DNA of 5,854 bases from an uncultured Ruminococcus sp. (GTDB lineage Bacteria > Bacillota > Clostridia > Oscillospirales > Ruminococcaceae): assembly GCA_946612185.1 (NCBI GenBank), contig CAMOEP010000163.1, positions 1-5,854 of the forward strand, in the 5' to 3' direction. A program made the position numbers and the translations under genes. Positions 1 through 5,633 of the stretch are shown piece by piece. The notes beneath the pieces are model-generated. The model searched no databases. It was not told the DNA's origin and saw nothing but the letters and a program-made list of their open reading frames with translations. Position 1 is the stretch's first letter. The number at the start of each line of letters is the position of its first letter.

Positions 1-74
1 CGAAAAATCTGACTGCGCATCTGCACCACAATCTCTGTGCGGTGTTGCCTTAATGTAAGTAAGGGACAAATCAG
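1..74. other. Gene-free left edge with a weak hairpin
   Basis: No coding region is supported here. Two frames stay open from the left edge, to stops at 51-53 and 56-58, but each offers fewer than 20 residues with no recognisable motif, so a gene tail can be neither shown nor excluded. A short hairpin can form between 24-30 (CACCACA) and 36-44 (TGT, then GGTG after a two-base bulge). The terminator at 75-111 implies that a transcript arrives from the left, so the stretch may be a 3' untranslated region. Confidence 0.4.
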
Positions 75-111
75 AAAGGGGGGACACTTTTTGCAAAGTG
101 ATCCCCTTTTT
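75..111 (+). terminator. Rho-independent terminator of an upstream transcript
   Basis: The arm 75-90 (AAAGGGG, then CACTTT) pairs with 95-110 (AAAGTG, then CCCCTTT) around a TTGC loop, with a small internal bulge. A run of T ends at 111. It probably ends a transcript entering from the left of the window. The A-rich foot makes it partly symmetrical, so weak activity on the minus strand is possible. Confidence 0.7.
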
Positions 112-195
112 AATGCGTAATGCCGTCCCGCTATTTCTGAATCGGTAATTTATCGCCGCTGTTCATTCTTTTTAATTACACATTACGCATTAAAC
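109..195. repeat. 14-bp inverted repeat with tandem heptamers (MITE-like)
   Basis: Positions 109-122 (TTTAATGCGTAATG) are the exact reverse complement of 181-194, enclosing 58 bp of unrelated sequence. The right arm is part of three tandem heptamers at 175-195: ATTACAC, ATTACGC, ATTAAAC. The left arm carries the matching GCGTAAT. No ORF lies inside. The arms could fold in RNA or mark a small non-autonomous mobile element. Because the ends are palindromic TA, a TA target-site duplication cannot be told apart from the repeat itself. The left arm overlaps the T-tract of the preceding terminator. Confidence 0.55.
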
Positions 196-205
196 AAATT
201 GCTCG

Positions 206-234
206 TTGCATTAATTTTACTGATATGGTATAAT
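206..234 (+). promoter_or_regulatory. Extended -10 promoter of the sigma factor operon
   Basis: A perfect TATAAT lies at 229-234, preceded by TG at 226-227 (extended -10). A weak -35, TTGCAT, sits at 206-211 with a 17-bp spacer. Transcription would start near 241, giving a leader of about 25 nt before the TTG start at 267. This is a housekeeping-type promoter; I see no separate ECF-type promoter that would show autoregulation. Confidence 0.75.
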
Positions 235-266
235 GATTTATATATCTAAGGGAGGAGGGGTTCGCT

Positions 267-728
267 TTGGTTTTTGACCCGGCTGAGCAGTACGACAAGA
301 TCTATAAATATTGCTATATCAGACTGAATAACCGTGAAAATGCTGAGGACATCACTCAGGAAACGTTCCTCAGATTCCTTGAACACCCGGAGTACGCTTC
401 CTCGGACAAGGCGCTTTGCCTGCTGTATACCATCGCCGGAAACCTCTGCACCGACCACTTCCGGCAGAAAAAAACTGAGGAACTTCCAGAGGAAATTTCC
501 GTTCAGGAAAACTTCGAGCAGCAGCTTACCGACAATATCTCCCTGCGTCAGGCTCTCAGCCGCCTGAGCCAGCAGGACAGAGAACTGGTTCTCCTGCGCT
601 ACATAAACGACGTGCCTGTGAACGTTATCAGCAGGCTTTTCGGCGTGTCTCGCTTCGCCATGAGCCGCCGCCTGAAAAAAATTCTCGATACCCTGCGCAA
701 TTATCTGGAAAAGGAGGGAACGCAATGA
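267..728 (+). CDS. ECF-family RNA polymerase sigma factor
   Basis: A 153-residue protein with the two-domain layout of extracytoplasmic-function (sigma-70 family) factors. Residues about 10-69 are region 2, with AEDITQETFLRF (26-37) and the promoter-melting helix LLYTIAGNLCTDHFRQKK (52-69). Residues about 92-147 are region 4, with LSRLSQQDRELVLLRY leading into a helix-turn-helix at about 117-138. Region 3 is absent, as expected for this class. The start is taken as TTG at 267 because a strong GGAGG/GGAGGGG site lies at 251-260 and the next in-frame ATG (339) would cut into region 2. The stop overlaps the next gene's start (ATGA, 725-728), so the two are probably translationally coupled and the partner probably controls this factor. 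Family assignment is firm; the regulon is unknown. A 159-codon antisense ORF covers this gene and is a shadow. Confidence 0.93.
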   Translation: MVFDPAEQYDKIYKYCYIRLNNRENAEDITQETFLRFLEHPEYASSDKALCLLYTIAGNLCTDHFRQKKTEELPEEISVQENFEQQLTDNISLRQALSRLSQQDRELVLLRYINDVPVNVISRLFGVSRFAMSRRLKKILDTLRNYLEKEGTQ

Positions 729-1828
729 AGGATATGGATAAAAAGGCTTTGGAGCAGGCTTTCTCTATCCCTGAGCCGGAACGTAAGGATGAATTCCTCG
801 ACAAATACGGCAGCCAGTTCCAGAGGAGTACTCCAAAGCCCTTAGCCTGCAAGCTTACACGTTTTGCGGCGGCTGCGGCGGTATTTTCAGCAGTATTCTT
901 TGCGTGGCATAACCTGGGCGATGCCGGAAAACTGCGCCACGACCCAGGAAACAGTACTGTTGATAATATACCGTTTTCCACTTCATCAACAGAGTTTTCC
1001 ACATCATTGGGGACAACTGCGTTGAAAACCACCTCCCTTTCCGGAAATACCTCCACCACCATTTCCACACGGACTACAGCGGTTTCCTCCACTGTGACTA
1101 CTGATTCTGCGATGACGGAGTTTTCAACAGAGTTTACAACAGTGTTGAAAACTACTGACATTTCAACCTCGGAAACCGTAATTTCGACAGAAATCGACAT
1201 TATCCCACATGAGTTTTCAACATCTCAATCAACAGTGTTGAAAACCACAGAGAAGCCGCCTGCTACAGCCACTACTGCTGTCCACACTTCCCACACGTCT
1301 GTGTTGAAAACTACCTCGCCCCAGGAAACTACCACTACTGCCGCTGCCCAAACTGTACCCGTGGAGGAACTGCCAGAATCCGCCAGCAGGGAGGTAGTGC
1401 CGGAAACCGTCTACCAGAAGTACGACAAGGTGATATCAATGGAGGAACTTGTAAACAGACAGACTACCGCCGCTCCCGGCTCGGATACCATCACACCGGC
1501 GGAGGGAGGCGTTCCGGAACTGCTTATAAGCGGCGAAGTACTGGAGAATTACTACACCGCCGAGGACGGGATAGTGCTGACATACCAAACCGTTCGGGTC
1601 ACTTACGTTACTATGGGCAGCGCCGTTCAGGAGGGCGATATCATCACCGTCGTCAGCGAGGGCGGTTACGTTCCCATTGACGTGGCAGAGGAGATACTGG
1701 AAATTTCTACCGATATAACCGGCGATGTTTCGGTATACTTCCCAGGCGTGGCTGACGAATCCGACATCGGCAGGGAGAAAAATTTCAACCTCCATGAGGA
1801 GGACAGCTACTTCATCATTGTGCCATAA
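725..1828 (+). CDS. Membrane-anchored putative anti-sigma/sensor protein with Thr/Ser-rich repeat stalk
   Basis: A 367-residue protein without an obvious named family. It shows four parts. (1) A charged cytoplasmic segment, 1-46, including AFSIPEPERKDEFLDKY (12-28), placed where a short sigma-binding region would be. (2) One membrane segment, about 47-61 (Ala/Phe/Val-rich) after K43 and R46, so the C-terminus should be outside. (3) A Thr/Ser-rich stalk, about 77-210, with repeated EFST-x4-TVLKTT-type units at 90-103, 132-144 and 163-175 and a decayed one at 187-197. (4) A globular, beta-rich part, about 225-367, with SGEVLENYYTAEDG (269-282), alternating valines at 287-296 and EGDIITVVSEGGYVPID (303-319). 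Start: ATG after AAGGAGGG (711-718), overlapping the sigma stop. Position and topology suggest a regulator of the sigma factor that senses an envelope or external signal. That role is inference: no ZAS, RsgI or FecR motif is evident, and an exported effector is an alternative. Confidence 0.85.
   Translation: MKDMDKKALEQAFSIPEPERKDEFLDKYGSQFQRSTPKPLACKLTRFAAAAAVFSAVFFAWHNLGDAGKLRHDPGNSTVDNIPFSTSSTEFSTSLGTTALKTTSLSGNTSTTISTRTTAVSSTVTTDSAMTEFSTEFTTVLKTTDISTSETVISTEIDIIPHEFSTSQSTVLKTTEKPPATATTAVHTSHTSVLKTTSPQETTTTAAAQTVPVEELPESASREVVPETVYQKYDKVISMEELVNRQTTAAPGSDTITPAEGGVPELLISGEVLENYYTAEDGIVLTYQTVRVTYVTMGSAVQEGDIITVVSEGGYVPIDVAEEILEISTDITGDVSVYFPGVADESDIGREKNFNLHEEDSYFIIVP
992..1315 (+). repeat. 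Degenerate coding repeats with built-in inverted repeats in the stalk region
   Basis: Four units encode (E)FST...VLKTT. Units begin at 992, 1118 and 1211, and a diverged one near 1283. In the second unit AGTTTTCAACA (1119-1129) is the exact reverse complement of 1143-1153, with a 13-nt loop. In the third, GTTTTCAACA (1213-1222) is the reverse complement of 1236-1245, also with a 13-nt loop. The first unit has the same arms with one mismatch (994-1002 against 1021-1029). The fourth keeps only the right arm (1302-1311). Confidence 0.7.
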
Positions 1829-1922
1829 CTGCCTTCTGGCGCTGACGCTCCACTATTGCAGAGAATCACCTGTGCATTGTGAATTTATATGTCCTGTGAA
1901 CTGATTTTTTGTGTCAGAACCC
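1829..1922. other. Intergenic stretch without a clear terminator
   Basis: No ORF of note and no convincing hairpin plus T-tract follows the membrane-protein gene. Small stems (for example TCAC 1867-1870 with GTGA 1878-1881) lack a U tail. Some read-through toward the pullulanase gene is therefore possible, although that gene has its own promoter. Confidence 0.4.
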
Positions 1923-1951
1923 TTGATAAATTCATACCATTGTGTTATAAT
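1923..1951 (+). promoter_or_regulatory. Promoter of the pullulanase gene
   Basis: TTGATA at 1923-1928 and TATAAT at 1946-1951 are separated by 17 bp, with an additional TG at 1943-1944 (extended -10). Transcription should start near 1958, leaving a leader of roughly 25 nt with AGGAG at 1971-1975. This is one of the two strongest promoter matches in the window. No catabolite-control (cre) site was recognised next to it. Confidence 0.85.
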
Positions 1952-1983
1952 ACAAATTGGACTAATTTACAGGAGTTGTGTTT

Positions 1984-3816
1984 ATGGAAATCAGTAACAG
2001 CTATTATGACGGAGATCTGGGTGCGGTCTGGTCGGCAGAAAGTACTTCTTTCAGCGTCTGGTCACCTTTTGCTGAATGGATAAAGCTGCGCATTTACGAC
2101 GATTGTACTACTGATACTCCTTTACAGGAAATTACTATGGAGAATGAGGACGGCGTTTGGAAAGCTAATGTTGACGGTGACCTTTCCGGAAAGTACTACA
2201 CCTACGTTGTCTGTATCTGCGGAAATACCCGTGAAACTATCGACATCTACGCTAAAAGTGCCGGCGTTAACGGCAAGCGTGGCTATATTTTCGACCCGAA
2301 GTCTACCGACCCCGAAGGCTGGCAGGACAGCAAGCCGGTAAAGCTTGAAAAGTATACCGATGCGGTCATTTACGAAGTCCATGTGAGAGACTTCTCCTCC
2401 GACCCGAATTCCGGTTTCGTTCATAAGGGCAAGTTCGCCGCTTTCACTGAGACTGGCGTTACTAACCGCCTGGATGAAACTATCGGTCTGGACTATGTGG
2501 CAGACCTGGGCGTTACACATATCCACCTTCTGCCGGTTTTCGACTTCGCTACCTCAGATGAGGCAAGCGAGAATCCGCAGTATAACTGGGGCTACGACCC
2601 GCTTAACTACAACGTTCCTGAGGGAAGCTACTCCCTCGACCCATACGACGGAAAGTGCCGTGTGAAGGAGTTCAAGGAGCTTGTCCTTGCGGCTCATAAG
2701 CGTAATATCGGCGTTATCATGGACGTGGTATACAACCATACCTATATGTGGGAGAACTCCGCTTTCACGGCGATCTACCCCGATTACTACTACCGCCAGA
2801 ACTACGGCGGCGGCTACTCCAACGGCTCTGGCTGCGGCAATGAACTGGCTTCCGAGAGAAGTATGGTAAGGCGGTATATCATCGACAGCCTGTGCTGGTG
2901 GGCTAAGGAGTATAAACTGGACGGTTTCAGATTCGACCTTATGGGGCTGCTGGACGTGGAAACCCTTAATCTTGCCGCTCAGAAACTCAGGGAGATAAAT
3001 CCCTCCATTATCCTCTACGGCGAGGGCTGGACAGGCGGCGGCTCTGCACTGGACGAAAGCCAGCGTGCTATGAAGTATAACGCAAGAAAAGTGCCGGAGT
3101 ACGCCATGTTCTCCGATGATTTCAGAGATTGCGTAAAGGGAAGCGTTTTCCAGGAGAGAGGCTGCGGATTCGTTAACGGCGATACCTCCGAACAGCGTTT
3201 CGATCAGGTTCGCACAAATTTCTGCGGCGGAAACTCTGGCTGGACTGATACTCCTGCCCAGTCAGTGAACTACGTCGAGGCTCACGATAACCTGACTCTC
3301 CACGACAAACTGCGTGTATCCATGACCCATGCAAACGAGAGCGATATCCTCAACGCCGAGAAATTGAGTGCGGCACTGGTGTTCCTGTCCCGTGGCATAC
3401 CCTTTATGCAGGCAGGTCAGGAGTTCATGAGGAGAAAGCCGCTTCCTCAGGGCGGATTCGAGCATAACAGCTATAATTCCCCGGATAGTATAAACAATAT
3501 CCGCTGGGACGATCTGTCCCGTTTCAGACCTCTTGCGGACTACTACAAGGGTCTTATCGCAATAAGGAAGAAGTTCGAGGTATTCCGCCGTGCAGACCGC
3601 AGCGGCATCAGCTTCGGCAGACTCCAGAACGGCGCTCTCACCATTGAAATGGGCGAGTTCATGCTGGTCATCAACCCCTACTATGCCGATGTTTACTTCG
3701 ACATCACCGGCGACGTTTACGCCGACAAGTACCGTGCAGCCGACAAGCCACTTTATAAGGTAAGCGGCATTACAAAGTGCGGCGTTCGCAGTATTCTGCT
3801 TGTTAAGAGGACATAA
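1984..3816 (+). CDS. pulA: Type I pullulanase (alpha-1,6-glucan debranching, GH13)
   Basis: Hydrolyses alpha-1,6 branch points of pullulan, limit dextrins or glycogen-like glucans. From ATG 1984 the protein has 610 residues; AGGAG (1971-1975) sits 8 nt upstream of this ATG but only 2 nt from the in-frame GTG at 1978, which I therefore reject. Residues about 8-105 form a beta-sandwich resembling CBM48. The TIM barrel follows, with the type I signature YNWGYDP (200-206), region I DVVYNH (247-252), region II DGFRFD (nucleophile D318), region III GEGW (acid/base E347), region IV EAHDN (D435) and a C-terminal beta domain from about 540. All catalytic residues are present. There is no signal peptide or starch-binding CBM41 part, and the protein is shorter than Bacillus AmyX (about 718 residues), so it should be cytoplasmic, acting on imported oligosaccharides or stored glycogen. 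It is monocistronic, with its own promoter and terminator. Confidence 0.96.
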   Translation: MEISNSYYDGDLGAVWSAESTSFSVWSPFAEWIKLRIYDDCTTDTPLQEITMENEDGVWKANVDGDLSGKYYTYVVCICGNTRETIDIYAKSAGVNGKRGYIFDPKSTDPEGWQDSKPVKLEKYTDAVIYEVHVRDFSSDPNSGFVHKGKFAAFTETGVTNRLDETIGLDYVADLGVTHIHLLPVFDFATSDEASENPQYNWGYDPLNYNVPEGSYSLDPYDGKCRVKEFKELVLAAHKRNIGVIMDVVYNHTYMWENSAFTAIYPDYYYRQNYGGGYSNGSGCGNELASERSMVRRYIIDSLCWWAKEYKLDGFRFDLMGLLDVETLNLAAQKLREINPSIILYGEGWTGGGSALDESQRAMKYNARKVPEYAMFSDDFRDCVKGSVFQERGCGFVNGDTSEQRFDQVRTNFCGGNSGWTDTPAQSVNYVEAHDNLTLHDKLRVSMTHANESDILNAEKLSAALVFLSRGIPFMQAGQEFMRRKPLPQGGFEHNSYNSPDSINNIRWDDLSRFRPLADYYKGLIAIRKKFEVFRRADRSGISFGRLQNGALTIEMGEFMLVINPYYADVYFDITGDVYADKYRAADKPLYKVSGITKCGVRSILLVKRT

Positions 3817-3820
3817 AATT

Positions 3821-3860
3821 ACCGCCCTTGCTTCGGAAGTGAAGCGGGGGCGGTTTGTGT
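3821..3860. terminator. Bidirectional rho-independent terminator between convergent genes
   Basis: Arms 3821-3834 and 3841-3854 pair over 14 bp, with two adjacent G-U wobbles, around a 6-nt loop. On the plus strand a T-rich tail (TTTGTGTTATTT) follows. On the minus strand the hairpin is followed by AATTTTATG. It can thus end both the pullulanase transcript and the minus-strand DUF4230 transcript. The latter's stop codon (3860-3862) lies only 5 nt from the stem. Confidence 0.85.
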
Positions 3861-4846
3861 TATTTGTAGTATATGCGAATCACTGAGTCGGCTGGGAATT
3901 TGTCGCCTTTTTTGAAGTCCTCCACGCCGTTTATAGATATTCTTGTGCAGTCGCCGGCTTTGTAGTAGAATGAGGGGTCAGGGTCTTGCACGGCTTCGGA
4001 AATATTCGTAAAACCGATATCCGTTAGCTTGTTGATAACTGTCTGGTAGTTCTCGCCAGTGTACTTAGATGTCTTTTCAACAGCTATCTCAGCTACAGCG
4101 CTTTCTGATTCTTCAATGCTCCTGTCGGGAACTTCTGCGGCTTCTTCTGTCACTTCCGGCTCTGTTATATTTACCGTGAAAGTATAATCTTTTATCTCGT
4201 CAGACATTTTCAGGAAACTTGTTATAAGTGTTTCGGCGTTTTCGTTTACATCTTTGAGAAATTCGCCGTCCTGAATGAGTTTATCCGCTTCATTCTTTTT
4301 CAAATCGTCAAGCTTGCCGATAGTTTCTTCCGGCTTGATATCTGTGAACAGGGAGTTTGACACATCGTAGAACCGGAAACTGTTTGTGTCCAGTTCATTG
4401 GCGATAATTTCCGGCGCAGGCAAGGTTATCTCTATGGTTCTTGCATCGTTGTCGATATTGTATTCGATTGCGGAAAAGTCGATGCCGCCGCTTATTACGC
4501 CGTCATAGGTGAAAACAGTATGAGTGGTAGTACCAATGACTTTTTTGCCGAAAGCTTCTTTGTAGTTTTCGATATCAGCCGCATTTGTGTACTTGTACTT
4601 TGTAGTTATAAGCTGACTTGCAGGCTCGATTATTTCTTTCAGGTTCTGCACACTGAGGGTAATGACTTCCGGGACAAGCTCGACTTCGCTTGTTTCCTCG
4701 TCATCATCGGCGGTGCTTTCAACAGATACCGGTTCAAAATCGTCAAGGTCGATGGAATTCTTTTCTTTATGATTATAATATGCAGCCGTACCGCCAACAG
4801 CGCCGACGATAAGCACACCGCTTATTATTATACCTTTAATATCCAC
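3860..4846 (-). CDS. Membrane-anchored DUF4230 protein with C-terminal PASTA-like domain
   Basis: A 328-residue protein of unknown function. Residues 5-24 (GIIISGVLIVGAVGGTAAYY) form an N-terminal membrane anchor. After an acidic spacer (about 31-60), residues about 64-225 match the DUF4230 pattern as I recall it: TTKYKYTNAADIENYKEAFG (81-100), the TYDGVISGGIDFS stretch (113-125), a TIEITLPAPEI strand (137-147) and the FYDVSNSLF segment (159-167). A Glu-rich linker (228-257) leads to 260-328, KYTGENYQTVINKLTDIGFT...SINGVEDFKKGDKFPADSVIRIYYK, which resembles a PASTA-type repeat. PASTA domains in other proteins bind cell-wall material, so a wall-facing role is plausible but inferred. The start is GTG at 4846, placed 8 nt from AAGGG of an AAAGGGTGAT ribosome site; the upstream in-frame GTG at 4855 overlaps that site. 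The gene is divergent from the HTH regulator. Confidence 0.85.
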   Translation of the reverse strand: MDIKGIIISGVLIVGAVGGTAAYYNHKEKNSIDLDDFEPVSVESTADDDEETSEVELVPEVITLSVQNLKEIIEPASQLITTKYKYTNAADIENYKEAFGKKVIGTTTHTVFTYDGVISGGIDFSAIEYNIDNDARTIEITLPAPEIIANELDTNSFRFYDVSNSLFTDIKPEETIGKLDDLKKNEADKLIQDGEFLKDVNENAETLITSFLKMSDEIKDYTFTVNITEPEVTEEAAEVPDRSIEESESAVAEIAVEKTSKYTGENYQTVINKLTDIGFTNISEAVQDPDPSFYYKAGDCTRISINGVEDFKKGDKFPADSVIRIYYK

Positions 4847-4873
4847 AATTATCACCCTTTATAAATTAGTGCA

Positions 4874-4893
4874 ATAACACTATTCTGTGCTAT
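4874..4893. promoter_or_regulatory. Candidate operator 1 (ATAACAC-N6-GTGCTAT)
   Basis: A 20-bp palindrome with one mismatched pair. It lies just downstream of the inferred start of the DUF4230 transcript, where a bound repressor would block initiation or elongation. It shares its arms and spacing with the site at 4927-4946. Binding by the neighbouring HTH protein is inference from position. Confidence 0.5.
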
Positions 4894-4901
4894 CGTCTAT
4901 T

Positions 4902-4930
4902 ATAATAACACAATTTCCTAAATTTGTCAA
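4902..4930 (-). promoter_or_regulatory. Promoter of the DUF4230 gene
   Basis: Read on the minus strand, a perfect TTGACA (4930-4925) is followed after 17 bp by TATTAT (4907-4902). A TATAAT also exists at 4904-4899, but with a 20-bp spacer. Transcription would start near 4895, leaving a leader of about 50 nt. The -35 box lies inside one palindromic site and the start lies next to another. Confidence 0.75.
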
Positions 4931-4946
4931 CACTGAAATGTGTTAT
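4927..4946. promoter_or_regulatory. Candidate operator 2 (TCAACAC-N6-GTGTTAT)
   Basis: A 20-bp palindrome with two mismatched outer pairs. Its right arm is exactly the complement of the left arm of the 4874-4893 site. It covers the -35 box of the DUF4230 promoter and ends 1 bp before the extended -10 of the HTH gene, so one bound dimer could shut both. A further single arm, ATAACAC, lies between the two sites at 4905-4911. Confidence 0.5.
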
Positions 4947-4947
4947 A

Positions 4948-4956
4948 TGTTAGAAT
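4948..4956 (+). promoter_or_regulatory. Extended -10 promoter of the HTH gene
   Basis: TG-T-TAGAAT at 4948-4956 is an extended -10 with five of six consensus bases. No -35 match stands at the right distance. A later TATACT (4966-4971) is an alternative but would start transcription at the ribosome site. The first choice gives a leader of about 27 nt with GGAG at 4978-4981. Confidence 0.5.
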
Positions 4957-4989
4957 TTAATTACATATACTATTTCCGGAGTTGATGAT

Positions 4990-5325
4990 ATGAGCATATA
5001 TAAAAGAGTCCGTGACCTGCGGGAGGACGCTGATATGACGCAGAAACAGGTGGCGGAGAAGCTTTTCATGCACCTGACACAGTATCGGCGGTATGAGTGC
5101 GGCGAAAGCGAGATACCCCTTAATATCGCCATTAATATCGCACGTCTTTACGGCGTTTCGCTGGACTACATCTCCGGCATCAGCAATGACAAAAAGGGGC
5201 TGACACGTTCCACCCTCAGCGACAGCGAAACTGCCCTTGTACAGAACTTCCGCCAGCTTTCCCCTCATTCTCAGGGGAGACTTCTGGAGCGCTCTGAGGT
5301 GCTTCTGGAATCGTCCGATAAATAA
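4990..5325 (+). CDS. Xre-family helix-turn-helix transcriptional regulator
   Basis: A 111-residue cytoplasmic DNA-binding protein. Residues about 5-62 form the five-helix Cro/C1-type HTH: YKRVRDLREDADMTQKQVAEKL, the turn and recognition helix around 27-37 (MHLTQYRRYEC), then IPLNIAINIARLYGVSLDYISG (42-63). The tail, 64-111, has the LSDSETALVQNFRQLSPHSQGRLLERSEVLLE pattern often seen in short clostridial Xre regulators; it is likely helical and may serve dimerisation. The start at ATG 4990 has GGAG (4978-4981) 8 nt upstream. No sensor domain or metallopeptidase domain is present. Divergent orientation to the DUF4230 gene and the shared palindromes in between suggest autoregulation plus control of that gene. 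No phage or mobile genes are nearby, so a chromosomal regulator is more likely than a prophage repressor. Confidence 0.9.
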   Translation: MSIYKRVRDLREDADMTQKQVAEKLFMHLTQYRRYECGESEIPLNIAINIARLYGVSLDYISGISNDKKGLTRSTLSDSETALVQNFRQLSPHSQGRLLERSEVLLESSDK

Positions 5326-5590
5326 TTCTGTTACTATGATATCACTGCGCTGCGGCAAAAGTCAAGCGAATCCATTTTTATATTGCCTGCCGGGAAATTT
5401 TCGTTATTATGCCCAAATTATTTTTGGGTTTTTCAACACATTCAACAGTAAGGCGGCTCGCTTTGCGAAAATGTTGCCTGTGATTTACCGCTTTACCCCT
5501 TTAACATGGTCTTTCGGTAAAAAATATATGCCCAAAACCTTGCACTTTTGTGTGAATTGTCGATTTTAGGCGCTTATATAGCCATTTTAC
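5326..5590. other. Gene-free stretch between the HTH gene and the ldh promoter
   Basis: No gene is supported. An open frame starting inside the HTH gene (5237-5569) runs across but lacks a ribosome site, family resemblance and coding character. Visible structure: a terminator (5411-5433), a 10-bp direct repeat TATGCCCAAA (5408-5417, 5527-5536) and a 7-bp inverted repeat TTTACCG/CGGTAAA (5484-5490, 5515-5521). A small RNA cannot be excluded, but no promoter specific to one was found. Confidence 0.5.
5411..5433 (+). terminator. Rho-independent terminator downstream of the HTH gene
   Basis: CCCAAA (5412-5417) pairs with TTTGGG (5423-5428) around a TTATT loop and runs straight into five T residues (5429-5433). 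The stem is short and only half GC, so termination may be incomplete. It lies about 85 nt past the HTH stop codon. Confidence 0.65.
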
Positions 5591-5618
5591 TTGATATTTT
5601 CTGTATTTATGATATAAT
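5591..5618 (+). promoter_or_regulatory. Promoter of the ldh gene
   Basis: TTGATA at 5591-5596 and a perfect TATAAT at 5613-5618 are separated by 16 bp, within AT-rich DNA. Transcription should start near 5625, giving a leader of about 54 nt. The strength fits a highly expressed fermentation gene. Confidence 0.85.
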
Positions 5619-5633
5619 TAAAATAGATGAAAA

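Noticed and set aside
2..58. Open frame at the left edge read as a gene tail
   Set aside because: Two competing frames of fewer than 20 codons, neither with recognisable sequence; not enough to call a CDS.
246..725. 159-codon minus-strand ORF opposite the sigma gene
   Set aside because: It mirrors a clear ECF sigma factor, shows no family motif, and has no ribosome site; a shadow frame.
975..1058. TTTTCCACA-like words resembling DnaA boxes
   Set aside because: They encode Phe-Ser-Thr in the stalk repeats and there is no origin context (no dnaA/dnaN, no AT-rich unwinding region).
628..1200. 190-codon minus-strand ORF rich in Val/Glu
   Set aside because: Its Val/Glu runs are the reverse reading of Thr/Ser codons in the stalk region; no independent support.
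1942..1948. GTGTTAT, identical to an operator arm, over the pulA -10 box
   Set aside because: Only a single arm; the partner position (1929-1935) matches 3 of 7 bases, and the overlap with TATAAT makes a chance match likely. The same word at 3857-3863 in the terminator tail is likewise isolated.
4520..4864. 114-codon plus-strand ORF opposite the DUF4230 gene
   Set aside because: Antisense to a gene with recognisable domains; its hydrophobic stretch is the complement of that gene's codons.
5484..5521. TTTACCG/CGGTAAA inverted repeat as a terminator or small RNA
   Set aside because: The 24-nt loop is long, no T-tract follows on the plus strand, and no dedicated promoter is visible.
5237..5569. 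110-codon plus-strand ORF running from inside the HTH gene into the gap
   Set aside because: No ribosome site, out of frame with the HTH gene, crosses a terminator, and resembles no family I know.
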